Shown here: in pieces, positions 32,173 through 41,102 of the stretch | How positions within the stretch are numbered: position 1 is the stretch's first letter | How the letters are laid out: each line of letters begins with the position of its first letter | Source: Streptomyces cellulosae | GTDB lineage: Bacteria; Actinomycetota; Actinomycetes; Streptomycetales; Streptomycetaceae | DNA: 64,000 nt | NCBI GenBank assembly: GCA_014655195.1 | Contig: BNBH01000015.1 | Span: 1-64,000 of the forward strand | Direction: 5' to 3' | The notes under the pieces: model-generated | What the model saw: only the letters and a program-made list of their open reading frames with translations | Database searches by the model: none | Told to the model about the DNA's origin: nothing | Program-made: the position numbers and the translations under genes

Positions 32173-32565
32173 CGGTGTTCCGGGGCGGGGCCGCGGTCGG
32201 CTGCGACCGGCGGTTCCGCCCCCTCCTGTCTCGGTATGCGGGACGGATCGGCACCGCGTTCCCGGCCGGTGACTGTGATGGTGATCATGTTTACGCAGCG
32301 TATGTGTGCCAGTTGATGACCTTGTGTCACCACGGCTTTGTGGCACCGACGTTAACGAGCGGCTGAACCCCTTGTGCAATCCGCGTAGACAGATCAATCT
32401 TTCGCCTGGCGACAGGACATGCGGAGCGCGGCCACAGCGTCCGTGTTTGGCATGTTCCTGACATTCGTGTGTCCCGGCGATCCGGTACGGACGTACGCCG
32501 TGCGGCGCCTCACCCCCAAGAGGCGTCACCCCCACACTCCCCACCTGTCGAGGAGGAACCCTCAG
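32173..32565. other. 393-base regulatory region upstream of the subtilase gene
   Basis: No gene is seen. The stretch 32270-32415 is distinctly AT-richer than average and contains an inverted repeat GTGCCA (about 32308-32313) / TGGCAC (about 32341-32346) and several TTGTG motifs, consistent with promoter and operator sequence for the secreted protease. I could not match a named sigma factor. A good AGGAGG (32551-32556) precedes the protease start. Confidence 0.45.
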
Positions 32566-34140
32566 ATGGCAGTGATGCGAAACGCCAAGCGCAGATCGAT
32601 CGTCGGCGTCGGCGCGGTCGCCGCGGCGGCTCTCACGGGCGGTCTGTTCACCGCCCCCGCCGCGTACTCGGCCGAATCCCCCAAGGGGACGATCGCCTAC
32701 GCGGACGCGCCGAACGCGGTCGAGGGCAGCTACATCGTCACCCTGAAGTCCGGCACCAAGGCCACCACCGCCCAGGGCAAGGGCGTGGCCAAGAAGCACG
32801 GCGCGGACGTCGAGCACATCTTCCGCGAGGCCGTCAACGGCTACACCGTGGAGGCCACCGAGGCGGAGGCCGCCGAGCTGGCCGCCGACCCCTCGGTCGC
32901 GCTCGTCGAGCAGAACCGCACCTTCACCATCCAGGCCACGCAGACCAACCCGCCGTCCTGGGGCCTGGACCGCATCGACCAGACCGCGCTGCCGCTGAGC
33001 GGGTCGTACACCTACGACGACACCGCCGGCCAGGGCGTCACCGCGTACATCATCGACACCGGTGTGCGCATCTCCCACAGCGACTTCGGCGGCCGCGCCC
33101 GCAACGGCTACGACGCGGTCGACGGCGACAACGTCGCCCAGGACGGCAACGGCCACGGCACCCACGTCGCCGGCACCGTCGCGGGCACCTCGTACGGCGT
33201 CGCCAAGAAGGCGAGCATCGTCGGCGTGCGCGTGCTGGACAACAACGGCTCCGGCACCACCGCCGGCGTGATCGAGGGCATCGACTGGGTCGCCGCCAAC
33301 GCGGTCCTCCCGGCCGTCGCCAACATGTCGCTCGGCGGCGGCGCCAGCACCACGCTGGACAACGCGGTGCGCAACGCCATCGCGGCCGGCGTCACCTTCG
33401 CCGTGGCCGCGGGCAACGAGTCGACGACCGCGACCGGTTCGCCGGCCCGGGTGGCCGAGGCGATCACCGTCGGCGCGACCACGTCGACCGACGCCCGCGC
33501 CAGCTACTCGAACTACGGCTCGAACCTGGACATCTTCGCGCCGGGCTCGTCCATCACGTCGACCTGGAACACCAGCGACAGCGCCACCAACACCATCACC
33601 GGCACCTCGATGGCCACCCCGCACGTCGCGGGCGCCGCCGCGCTGTACCTCGCGGACCACCCGTCGGCCACCCCGTCGCAGGTCGCCTCCGCGCTGATAG
33701 CCAACTCGGTCTCCGGCGCCGTCACCAGCCCCGGCACCGGCTCCCCGAACCGTCTGCTGTACGTCGGCGGCAACGGCGGCACCACCCCGCCCGCCGGCAA
33801 GACGTTCACCAGCTCGACGCGGTACACGATCAGCGACTACACGACGGTCGAGTCCCCCATCACCGTCACCGGCGTCTCGGGCAACGCCCCGTCGGCCCTC
33901 CAGGTCCCGGTGAACATCGTCCACACCTACATCGGTGACCTGACGGTCTCCCTGGTGGCCCCCGACGGCTCGGTCTACACCCTGAAGTCCTCCGGCACCG
34001 GCGGCTCCACGGACAACATCAACACCACGTACACCGTGAACGCCTCCTCGGAGACGGCCAACGGCACCTGGAAGCTCCGCGTCACCGACAGCTACGGCGG
34101 CGACACGGGCTACATCAGCAGCTGGGGCCTGACCTTCTGA
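32566..34140 (+). CDS. secreted S8 subtilisin-like protease with P domain
   Basis: 524 residues. There is a Sec-type signal peptide (about residues 1-35, cleavage near AYSA-ES), an I9 propeptide inhibitor (GSYIVTLKSGTK ... VALVEQNRTF, about 50-125) and a catalytic S8 domain with Asp in YIIDTGVRISHSDF, His in GNGHGTHVAGT and Ser in GTSMATPHVAG. The C-terminal 120 residues are a proprotein-convertase P domain (IVHTYIGDLTVSLVAPDGS ... WKLRVTDSYGGDTGYISSWGL). It is an extracellular endopeptidase that self-matures. The start is set by AGGAGG nine bases upstream; a hairpin terminator follows. Confidence 0.95.
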   Translation: MAVMRNAKRRSIVGVGAVAAAALTGGLFTAPAAYSAESPKGTIAYADAPNAVEGSYIVTLKSGTKATTAQGKGVAKKHGADVEHIFREAVNGYTVEATEAEAAELAADPSVALVEQNRTFTIQATQTNPPSWGLDRIDQTALPLSGSYTYDDTAGQGVTAYIIDTGVRISHSDFGGRARNGYDAVDGDNVAQDGNGHGTHVAGTVAGTSYGVAKKASIVGVRVLDNNGSGTTAGVIEGIDWVAANAVLPAVANMSLGGGASTTLDNAVRNAIAAGVTFAVAAGNESTTATGSPARVAEAITVGATTSTDARASYSNYGSNLDIFAPGSSITSTWNTSDSATNTITGTSMATPHVAGAAALYLADHPSATPSQVASALIANSVSGAVTSPGTGSPNRLLYVGGNGGTTPPAGKTFTSSTRYTISDYTTVESPITVTGVSGNAPSALQVPVNIVHTYIGDLTVSLVAPDGSVYTLKSSGTGGSTDNINTTYTVNASSETANGTWKLRVTDSYGGDTGYISSWGLTF

Positions 34141-34166
34141 GGCGCGCCTGAGCTCCGCCGAACCCT

Positions 34167-34203
34167 CTCCGCCCCGGCACGGGTCCACCGCGCCGGGGCG
34201 GAG
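34167..34203 (+). terminator. hairpin terminator after the subtilase gene
   Basis: A 12-bp perfect stem CTCCGCCCCGGC/GCCGGGGCGGAG around a 13-base loop, 27 bases after the stop codon. Confidence 0.85.
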
Positions 34204-34310
34204 CGCCGCACCGACCCGGCGGGCCGCCTCCAGGACGCGGCCCGCCACAAGCTCAACGACCCGGACCTGCGCCCGACGGAAGCGGCGTGGCTGCGCCGGG
34301 TCGTCGACGG

Positions 34311-35057
34311 TCAGGGCTGGTTCCGGCCGAGATGCCGGCGGAAGAAGCTCACGGTGCTGTCGAGTTCGAAGGCCGGGAGCTCGCCGTGTTTGCCGGGGTT
34401 GGCGTGGAGGGTCTTCTCCGGTGAGGCCAGGGCGTCGTACAGGGCCAGGCTCTGTTCCCTGGGCACCCGTTCGTCGTCCCACTGGACCAGGAACCGCACC
34501 GGGACGGTGATCCGGGCGGCGGCCTCCGCCGTGGCCTGCGCGCCGCCCAGGCCCAACACCGCCGCGCCCACCCGGCGTTCGGCGGCGACGAACGGAACGC
34601 CGAGGCCACAGCCCAGCGAGACGCCCCAGTAGCCCACCGGACCGGCGCCCACGTGGCCGAGCTCCTGCACCGCGTCCAGCACCGCCCGCCACTCCGGCAC
34701 GGTCCGCCGGGCCACCAGTGCCTGGAACCCGGCGATCAGCGGCGCCAGTTCCTCGCCCGCCTCCACGCGGGCCTGGTTCTCGGCGGCGAGGCGGTCGTAC
34801 TCCTCGACCTTCGGCCGGTCGCCGTGGGCGGGGACGTCCACGCACACGGCGGCGTGGCCGCACTCGGTCACCAGGCGGTGGGCGAGCGTCGAGACCTCGG
34901 GGTCCTTCTTGTGCCGGCCGCCGCCGTGGCCCAGGAGGACGAGGGGACGGGGCGTGGTGCCGGCGTCGGCCGGTGTCCACAGGACGCCGGGGATCTCGCC
35001 GAGGGTGAAGAGCTGTTCGCGGACGCCGTCGGACGACGTGCCGGAGAGGAAGCGCAT
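34311..35057 (-). CDS. alpha/beta hydrolase (dienelactone-hydrolase-like)
   Basis: 248 residues, cytosolic. The oxyanion region is LVLLGHGGGRHKKDP (about residue 40), the nucleophile elbow GYWGVSLGCGLG (Ser about residue 145), the acid QWDDERVP (about 195) and the histidine ANPGKHGELPAF (about 225). This is a complete Ser-Asp-His triad of the prolyl-oligopeptidase/dienelactone hydrolase type. The substrate is unknown. ATG 35057 has AAAGG nine bases upstream. Converges on the subtilase gene. Confidence 0.88.
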   Translation of the reverse strand: MRFLSGTSSDGVREQLFTLGEIPGVLWTPADAGTTPRPLVLLGHGGGRHKKDPEVSTLAHRLVTECGHAAVCVDVPAHGDRPKVEEYDRLAAENQARVEAGEELAPLIAGFQALVARRTVPEWRAVLDAVQELGHVGAGPVGYWGVSLGCGLGVPFVAAERRVGAAVLGLGGAQATAEAAARITVPVRFLVQWDDERVPREQSLALYDALASPEKTLHANPGKHGELPAFELDSTVSFFRRHLGRNQP

Positions 35058-35201
35058 GGGAATGCGGCCTTTCGCAGAGCCTCTGCGGGCGCTCCCTAGG
35101 CCATGCGAGGGAGGGAGGCCCGACCTGTCGAAGCGTTGATCGGTCTCACCTCCTCGGATCGCAGTGCTGCACGGCGGCTGGAACGTACCACGGTGCGCGG
35201 C

Positions 35202-35858
35202 TCAGAACCCCGACATCTCCCACATCAGGACCTCCGCCTCCCCCTCCGCCACCGCCTCCGCGTCCTTCTCGTCCGTGAGGCGGGCCGCGTCGCCCGGGGT
35301 CAGGGATTCGCCGTCGAGGCGGATCGTGCCGCGGGTGACATGGAGGTAGACATACGGCGCCGCGGGGACCGCCATGCGTTCGCCCGGGGAGAGGCGGCGG
35401 ACGTGGAGCATCGCGCCGGCCTCCGGGAGGGCGTAGGGAGTGGAGTCGGCTATGCCGCGGACGACCTCGTAGCGGGGTTCGCCGCCCGGCTTGAGGGGGG
35501 CCAGCCACATCTGGAGGAAGGTCAGCGGGACGCGGGCCGCGTTGCGCTCCACGTGGCGGACGCCCGACGCCGCGCTGAGGCGCTGCACGTCGCCGGGGCG
35601 GATCACCGTCTCGTTGCCCTCGGAGTCGCGGTGGGTCAGCTCGCCGGAGACCACCCACGTGACGATCTCGGTGTGACTGTGCGGGTGCTCGTCGAAGCCG
35701 GCGCCCGGGCCCAGGTGCTCCTCGTTGCAGGCGATCACCGCGCCGAAGCGCAGGTTGTCCGGGTCGTAGTGGGGGCCGAAGGACAGGGCGTGCCACGACT
35801 CGATGCCCGCCGCCGGGTCTCCGCCCCTGTAGCGCTCGCTCGCTCGCCTGACGTCCAT
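35202..35858 (-). CDS. pirin family bicupin protein
   Basis: 218 residues. The N-terminal cupin carries the pirin metal-binding signature, with His residues in GFDEHPHSHTEIVTWVVSGELTH and a late Glu (SAASGVRHVE); the second cupin half ends EVLMWEMSGF. Some pirins are Fe-dependent quercetin dioxygenases and others are transcription cofactors or modulators of pyruvate metabolism; which applies here is open. ATG 35858 is chosen because GGAGGG precedes it; an in-frame GTG four codons upstream is weaker. Confidence 0.92.
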   Translation of the reverse strand: MDVRRASERYRGGDPAAGIESWHALSFGPHYDPDNLRFGAVIACNEEHLGPGAGFDEHPHSHTEIVTWVVSGELTHRDSEGNETVIRPGDVQRLSAASGVRHVERNAARVPLTFLQMWLAPLKPGGEPRYEVVRGIADSTPYALPEAGAMLHVRRLSPGERMAVPAAPYVYLHVTRGTIRLDGESLTPGDAARLTDEKDAEAVAEGEAEVLMWEMSGF

Positions 35859-36000
35859 CACGCCCTCCACGGTAGGCCCTCCTCAAGGGGGGCCGGGACG
35901 GCGCACGGCGGGGGCACCGGAGCCCGGGCACGGGGCACGGGTCCAGGGGCGGGCGCGACCCGGGGCACGGCCCGCCGCCCGGATAAGGCAGTCTTGTCCC

Positions 36001-37206
36001 GTGCCCGAACCCGAAACCAGTACCCCCGGACCCGCCGCACGCCCCGCCCATCCGCACTCCGCGACGCTGAAGCGGCTGGAGCAGTCGTCCGGCTCGCTCG
36101 CCGCCCAGGCCATCGCGCGGATGGACGAGACGCTGCCCTGGTACCGGGCCATGCCACCGGAGAACCGTTCCTGGATCGGCCTGGTCGCCCAGGCGGGCAT
36201 CGCCGCCTTCACCGAGTGGTTCCGGCACCCCGACGCCCCGCAGGCGATCTCCACCGACGTCTTCGGCACCGCGCCGCGCGAGCTGACCCGGGCCATCACG
36301 CTGCGGCAGACCGTGGAGATGGTGCGGACCACGATCGAGGTGATGGAGTCCGCCATCGACGAGGTGGCGGCCCCCGGCGACGAGAGCGTGCTGCGCGAGG
36401 CGCTCCTCGTCTACGCGCGGGAGATCGCCTTCGCCACCGCCCAGGTGTACGCCCAGGCCGCCGAGGCACGCGGTGCCTGGGACGCCCGCCTGGAGTCCCT
36501 GGTGGTCAACGCCGTGCTCAGCGGCGAGGCCGACGAAGGCGCCGTCTCGCGGGCCGCCGCGCTCGGCTGGAACTCCCCGGAGCACGTGTGCGTGGTGCTC
36601 GGCACCGCCCCCGACGGCGACTCCGAGCTGACCGTGGAGGCGATCCGCCGGGCCGCCCGGCACGCCAAGCTCCAGGTCCTCACCGGGGTCCTCGGCGACC
36701 GTCTGGTCGTCATCGCGGGCGGCAGCGACAACCCGCTGGCCGTCGCGAAGTCGCTGATCGGCCCGTACGCGGCCGGTCCCGTCGTGGCCGGACCCGTGGT
36801 GCCTGACCTGCTGGCCGCGACCCGGTCCGCGCAGGCCGCCGCCGCGGGCCTCAAGGCGTGTTCCGCCTGGCAGGACGCCCCACGCCCGGTGCTGGCGGAC
36901 GATCTGCTGCCGGAGCGCGCGATCGCCGGCGACCCCGGGGCGCGCGAGCAGTTGGTGGAGGAGATCTACAGACCGCTCGAGGAGGCGGGCGCGGCGCTGC
37001 TCGAGACGCTCAGCGTGTATCTCGAGCAGGCGAGCAGCCTCGAAGGCGCGGCGCGGATGTTGTTCGTTCACCCCAACACCGTTCGTTACCGGCTCCGACG
37101 TGTGACAGACGTCACCGGCTGGTCACCCTCCGATGTACGCTCGGCGTTCACCCTGCGGATCGCGCTGATCCTGGGGCGTCTGGCCGATGGTGATCTCCAG
37201 ACCTAG
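36001..37206 (+). CDS. fasR: FasR, transcriptional regulator of fatty acid synthesis
   Basis: 401 residues of the PucR/CdaR-like group, with the HTH at the C-terminus (EGAARMLFVHPNTVRYRLRRVTDVTGW, about residues 345-372). It lies directly upstream of fabD-fabH-acpP-fabF in the same orientation, as FasR does in S. coelicolor, where it binds the fabD promoter region and activates the operon. A palindrome fitting its site lies just after its stop codon. GTG 36001 is the start; there is no clear ribosome binding site. The N-terminal 250 residues are the ligand-sensing, GGDEF-like part, with acyl-CoA species as likely effectors (inference from family work). Confidence 0.95.
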   Translation: MPEPETSTPGPAARPAHPHSATLKRLEQSSGSLAAQAIARMDETLPWYRAMPPENRSWIGLVAQAGIAAFTEWFRHPDAPQAISTDVFGTAPRELTRAITLRQTVEMVRTTIEVMESAIDEVAAPGDESVLREALLVYAREIAFATAQVYAQAAEARGAWDARLESLVVNAVLSGEADEGAVSRAAALGWNSPEHVCVVLGTAPDGDSELTVEAIRRAARHAKLQVLTGVLGDRLVVIAGGSDNPLAVAKSLIGPYAAGPVVAGPVVPDLLAATRSAQAAAAGLKACSAWQDAPRPVLADDLLPERAIAGDPGAREQLVEEIYRPLEEAGAALLETLSVYLEQASSLEGAARMLFVHPNTVRYRLRRVTDVTGWSPSDVRSAFTLRIALILGRLADGDLQT

Positions 37207-37208
37207 TC

Positions 37209-37229
37209 TTTTGTCGGGGGTCGACAAAA
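37209..37229 (+). promoter_or_regulatory. FasR-type palindrome in the fabD promoter
   Basis: TTTTGTCG-GGGGT-CGACAAAA is a perfect 8-bp inverted repeat, 67 bases upstream of fabD and starting two bases after the fasR stop. It has the form and position described for the FasR operator of Streptomyces fab operons. Confidence 0.85.
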
Positions 37230-37295
37230 CCCCCTCCGGTTCTTCGTCCTTGTCCCCACGGGCGGCCGTGCCCGTACGCAAGAGAGAGTGTGAGA

Positions 37296-38210
37296 GTGCT
37301 CGTACTCGTCGCTCCCGGCCAGGGCTCCCAGACGCCCGGCTTCCTGACCGAATGGCTCGAACTCCCCGGTGCCGCCGACCGCGTCGCCGCGTGGTCGGAC
37401 GCCATCGGACTCGACCTCGCCCGCTACGGCACGAAGGCCGACGCGGAGGAGATCCGCGACACGGCTGTCGCGCAGCCGCTGCTGGTCGCGGCCGGGCTGC
37501 TGTCCGCCTCGGCACTGGGTGACATCAACCCTGGCGCGGTCGCCGGCCACAGCGTCGGCGAGATCACCGCCGCCGCCCTCTCCGGCGTCCTCGACGACGC
37601 CGCCGCCCTCTCCCTGGTCCGCAAGCGGGGTCTGGCCATGGCCGACGCCGCAGCGATCACCGAGACCGGCATGGCGGCGCTGCTCGGCGGCGACCCCGAG
37701 GTGACCGTGCCGCACCTGGAGAAGCTGGGCCTCACCCCGGCGAACATCAACGGCGGCGGCCAGATCGTCGCCGCCGGCACCATGGAGCAGATCGCCGCGC
37801 TGGAGGCCGACAAGCCCGAGGGCGTCCGACGCGTCGTCCCGCTCAAGGTCGCCGGCGCCTTCCACACCCACCACATGGGCCCCGCGGTCGACACGCTGGC
37901 GGAGGCCGCCAAGGCCCTTTCCCCGGCCGACCCGAAGGTCGCCTACGTGTCCAACAAGGACGGCAGGGCGGTCGCGTCCGGCGCCGAGGTGCTGGAGCGC
38001 CTGGTCGGCCAGGTCGCCAACCCCGTCCGCTGGGACCTGTGCATGGAGACCTTCAAGGAGCTCGGCGTCACGGCCCTCCTGGAGCTGTGCCCCGGTGGCA
38101 CCCTGACCGGCCTGGCCAAGCGTGCCCTCCCCGGCGTCAAGACGCTGGCCCTGAAGACCCCCGCCGACCTCGACGCGGCCCGCGAGCTCGTCGCCGAGCA
38201 CGCCGCCTGA
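37296..38210 (+). CDS. fabD: malonyl-CoA:ACP transacylase
   Basis: 304 residues. It transfers malonyl from CoA to acyl carrier protein, charging both fatty acid and often polyketide ACPs. The motif LVLVAPGQGSQTPGF opens the protein, the active serine is in GHSVGEITAAALSGV (Ser about residue 88) and the catalytic His in GAFHTHHM (about 190). First gene of the FAS II operon. GTG 37296 (MLVLVAPGQ) is favoured because it matches the start I recall for FabD; GTG 37290 adds two residues. fabH follows after 22 bases. Confidence 0.95.
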   Translation: MLVLVAPGQGSQTPGFLTEWLELPGAADRVAAWSDAIGLDLARYGTKADAEEIRDTAVAQPLLVAAGLLSASALGDINPGAVAGHSVGEITAAALSGVLDDAAALSLVRKRGLAMADAAAITETGMAALLGGDPEVTVPHLEKLGLTPANINGGGQIVAAGTMEQIAALEADKPEGVRRVVPLKVAGAFHTHHMGPAVDTLAEAAKALSPADPKVAYVSNKDGRAVASGAEVLERLVGQVANPVRWDLCMETFKELGVTALLELCPGGTLTGLAKRALPGVKTLALKTPADLDAARELVAEHAA

Positions 38211-38232
38211 CGCCCTTAAGGAGCCGACCCGC

Positions 38233-39261
38233 ATGGCGAAGATCAAGCCCAGCAAGGGCGCCCCGTACGCGCGCATCCTCGGCGTGGGCGGCTACCGCCC
38301 CACCCGGGTCGTGCCGAACGAGGTGATCCTCGAGACGATCGACTCGTCCGACGAGTGGATCCGCTCGCGCTCCGGGATCGAGACCCGGCACTGGGCCTCC
38401 CCGGAGGAGACCGTCGCCGCGATGTCGGTCGAGGCGTCCGGCAAGGCCATCGCGGACGCCGGCATCGACGCCTCGCGGATCGGCGCCGTCGTCGTGTCGA
38501 CCGTGTCGCACTTCGCGCAGACCCCGGCCATCGCGACCGAGATCGCCGACAAGCTCGGCACGGACAAGGCCGCCGCCTTCGACATCTCCGCCGGCTGCGC
38601 GGGCTTCGGCTACGGCCTGACCCTCGCCAAGGGCATGATCGTCGAGGGGTCCGCCGAGTACGTCCTGGTCATCGGCGTGGAGCGGCTGAGCGACCTGACC
38701 GACCTGGAGGACCGCGCGACGGCCTTCCTGTTCGGCGACGGCGCGGGCGCCGTCGTCGTCGGCCCCTCGCAGGAGCCGGCCATCGGCCCGACCGTGTGGG
38801 GCTCCGAGGGCGACAAGGCGGAGACGATCAAGCAGACCTACGCGTGGGACCGCTTCGGCGGCGACCTCGCGGAGCTTCCCCGCGACAGCAAGGGCGACCT
38901 GAAGCTCCCCGCGATCACCCAGGAAGGCCAGGCGGTGTTCCGCTGGGCCGTGTTCGAGATGGCGAAGGTCGCCCAGCAGGCGCTGGACGCGGCCGGGATC
39001 AGCGCGGACGACCTGGACGTCTTCATCCCGCACCAGGCCAACGTGCGGATCATCGACTCGATGGTGAAGACCCTCAAACTGCCGGAGCACGTCACGGTCG
39101 CCCGTGACATCCGCACCACCGGCAACACCTCGGCCGCCTCGATCCCGCTCGCGATGGAGCGGCTCCTGGCGACCGGCGAGGCGAAGAGCGGCGACACCGC
39201 GCTCGTCATCGGCTTCGGGGCGGGTCTCGTGTACGCCGCGACTGTCGTTACCCTCCCCTAG
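38233..39261 (+). CDS. fabH: beta-ketoacyl-ACP synthase III
   Basis: 342 residues. It condenses acyl-CoA primers (in Streptomyces preferentially branched ones such as isobutyryl-CoA) with malonyl-ACP to start fatty acid synthesis. The catalytic triad is visible as Cys122 (ISAGCAGFGYG), His267 (IPHQANVRII) and Asn298 (TGNTSAASIP). AAGGAG about ten bases upstream supports ATG 38233. Second gene of the fab operon; 80 bases separate it from acpP. Confidence 0.97.
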   Translation: MAKIKPSKGAPYARILGVGGYRPTRVVPNEVILETIDSSDEWIRSRSGIETRHWASPEETVAAMSVEASGKAIADAGIDASRIGAVVVSTVSHFAQTPAIATEIADKLGTDKAAAFDISAGCAGFGYGLTLAKGMIVEGSAEYVLVIGVERLSDLTDLEDRATAFLFGDGAGAVVVGPSQEPAIGPTVWGSEGDKAETIKQTYAWDRFGGDLAELPRDSKGDLKLPAITQEGQAVFRWAVFEMAKVAQQALDAAGISADDLDVFIPHQANVRIIDSMVKTLKLPEHVTVARDIRTTGNTSAASIPLAMERLLATGEAKSGDTALVIGFGAGLVYAATVVTLP

Positions 39262-39341
39262 GCACTCCGTGCCGGATCATGCATCCGGTACAGGAGGAAA
39301 CACCGCCACACCCTCTGGAATCACAACGAAGGAGCGCCACC

Positions 39342-39590
39342 ATGGCCGCCACTCAGGAAGAGATCGTCGCCGGTCTCGCGGAGATCGTGAACGAGATCGC
39401 CGGCATCCCGGTTGAGGACGTCCAGCTGGACAAGTCCTTCACCGACGACCTGGACGTCGACTCGCTGTCCATGGTCGAGGTCGTCGTCGCCGCCGAAGAG
39501 CGCTTCGACGTCAAGATCCCGGACGACGACGTCAAGAACCTCAAGACCGTCGGCGACGCGACCGACTACATCCTCAAGCACCAGGCCTGA
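39342..39590 (+). CDS. acpP: acyl carrier protein of fatty acid synthesis
   Basis: 82 residues, acidic, with the phosphopantetheine site Ser41 in DLDVDSLSMVEV. It carries growing acyl chains as thioesters between FabD, FabH, FabF and the reductases. AAGGAG about nine bases before ATG 39342 sets the start. Third gene of the fab operon. The 104-base gap before fabF includes an AT-rich GTTGGAGAAAGAATT stretch that is the fabF ribosome binding site region. Confidence 0.97.
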   Translation: MAATQEEIVAGLAEIVNEIAGIPVEDVQLDKSFTDDLDVDSLSMVEVVVAAEERFDVKIPDDDVKNLKTVGDATDYILKHQA

Positions 39591-39694
39591 GCACGCGCGG
39601 GGCGTGAGCCCCGCCAGGGCCGGGAGCTACCCGGCCCCGCCACCCGGCGGTGGCGCCGTACGCATCCTCGTCAATCGTTGGAGAAAGAATTCCG

Positions 39695-40966
39695 ATGAGC
39701 TCGACCAATCGCACCGTGGTCGTCACCGGTATCGGCGCAACCACACCGCTGGGTGGCGACGCGGCCTCTACCTGGGAAGGCCTCGTCGCCGGGCGTTCCG
39801 GCGTGAAGCCCCTGGAGCAGGAGTGGGCCGCCGAGCAGGCGGTCCGTATCGCGGCCCCGGTGGCCGTGGAGCCCACCGAGGTCATCCCCCGGCCGCAGGC
39901 CCGCCGCCTGGACCGCTCGGCGCAGTTCGCGCTGATCGCGGCCAAGGAGGCGTGGGCGGACGCCGGGTTCGAGGCCAAGGCCGGCGAGGACCCGAACGTC
40001 GACCCCGACCGGCTGGGCGCCGTGATCGCCTCCGGCATCGGCGGCGTGACGACCCTGCTGGACCAGTACGACGTGCTGAAGGAGAAGGGCGTCCGCCGCG
40101 TCTCCCCGCACACCGTCCCCATGCTGATGCCGAACGGCCCGTCGGCGAACGTCGGTCTGGCCGTGGGCGCCCGCGCGGGCGTGCACACCCCGGTGTCCGC
40201 GTGCGCCTCGGGCGCGGAGGCCATCGGCTACGCCATCGAGATGATCCGCACCGGCCGCGCCGACGTGGTCGTCGCGGGCGGCACGGAGGCGGCCATCCAC
40301 CCGCTGCCGATCGCCGCGTTCGGCAACATGATGGCGATGTCCAAGAACAACGACGACCCGCAGGGCGCCTCGCGCCCCTACGACGTCGCCCGGGACGGCT
40401 TCGTCATGGGCGAGGGCGCGGGCGTGATCGTCCTGGAGTCCGCCGAGCACGCCGCCGCGCGCGGCGCCCGCGTGTACGCGGAGGCGGTCGGCCAGGGCAT
40501 CTCGGCCGACTCGCACGACATCGTGCAGCCGGAGCCGGAGGGGCGGGGCATCTCGCACGCCCTGCAGAACCTGCTGGACCGCACGGACCTGGACCCGGCG
40601 GAGATCGTGCACGTCAACGCGCACGCGACGTCGACGCCCGCCGGTGACATCGCCGAACTGAAGGCGCTGCGGAAGGTGTTCGGGGACGACGCGGACCACA
40701 TGGCGGTGTCCGCGACGAAGTCGATGACCGGTCATCTGCTGGGCGGCGCGGGCGGCGTGGAGTCGGTCGCCACCGTGCTGGCCCTGTACCACCGGGTGGC
40801 TCCGCCGACGATCAACGTGGAGAACCTGGACCCCGAGGCCGAGGCGAACGCGGACGTCGTCCGTGGTGAGGCGCGGAAGCTGCCCGTGGACGGGCGGATC
40901 GCCGCGTTGAACGACTCGTTCGGGTTCGGTGGGCACAACGTGGTGCTGGCGTTCCGGACGGTCTGA
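39695..40966 (+). CDS. fabF: beta-ketoacyl-ACP synthase II
   Basis: 423 residues. It elongates acyl-ACP by condensation with malonyl-ACP. The KAS I/II triad is present as Cys170 (VSACASGAE), His310 (NAHATSTPAGD) and His347 (KSMTGHLLGGAG), with the GFGGHN motif at the C-terminus. The start ATG 39695 follows GGAGAAAG. Last gene of the fasR-fabD-fabH-acpP-fabF cluster; a hairpin terminator lies 20 bases after the stop. Confidence 0.97.
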   Translation: MSSTNRTVVVTGIGATTPLGGDAASTWEGLVAGRSGVKPLEQEWAAEQAVRIAAPVAVEPTEVIPRPQARRLDRSAQFALIAAKEAWADAGFEAKAGEDPNVDPDRLGAVIASGIGGVTTLLDQYDVLKEKGVRRVSPHTVPMLMPNGPSANVGLAVGARAGVHTPVSACASGAEAIGYAIEMIRTGRADVVVAGGTEAAIHPLPIAAFGNMMAMSKNNDDPQGASRPYDVARDGFVMGEGAGVIVLESAEHAAARGARVYAEAVGQGISADSHDIVQPEPEGRGISHALQNLLDRTDLDPAEIVHVNAHATSTPAGDIAELKALRKVFGDDADHMAVSATKSMTGHLLGGAGGVESVATVLALYHRVAPPTINVENLDPEAEANADVVRGEARKLPVDGRIAALNDSFGFGGHNVVLAFRTV

Positions 40967-40986
40967 TCGCCCACGGGCGGTTGTCG

Positions 40987-41019
40987 GAAGGGGTTCACCT
41001 TCGAAGGGTGGGCCCCTTC
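40987..41019 (+). terminator. terminator of the fab operon
   Basis: The outer stem GAAGGGG/CCCCTTC encloses an inner hairpin TTCACCTTCGAAGGGTG, 20 bases after fabF. Confidence 0.75.
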
Positions 41020-41042
41020 TGTGATTTCGCCTGCCTGCGGGC

Positions 41043-41077
41043 CGGTGGGGGCTTGTCGCGCGGTTCCCCGCGCCCCT
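41043..41077. repeat. dispersed GC-rich repeat, exact left-arm copy
   Basis: This 35-base stretch is identical to 7932-7966 (inside the PRTase fusion). It lies between the fab terminator and the convergent DUF3145 gene and is followed by a shorter, diverged right part. Confidence 0.85.
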
Positions 41078-41102
41078 TTGGGCGCGTCCCTGCGAGGCGT
41101 CC

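Noticed and set aside
34204..34320. A plus-strand stretch reading ERRTDPAGRLQDAARHKLND-like sequence after the subtilase terminator.
   Set aside because: It looks mildly protein-like and could be the tail of a lost gene, but it has no start, no recognisable family, and runs into the convergent hydrolase gene.
28837..34980. A minus-strand open frame of over 2,000 codons antisense to the HSP90, helical-repeat and subtilase genes.
   Set aside because: Composition is arginine/alanine/glycine low-complexity, as expected for an antisense frame in a very high-GC genome. The plus-strand genes have real domains and ribosome binding sites.
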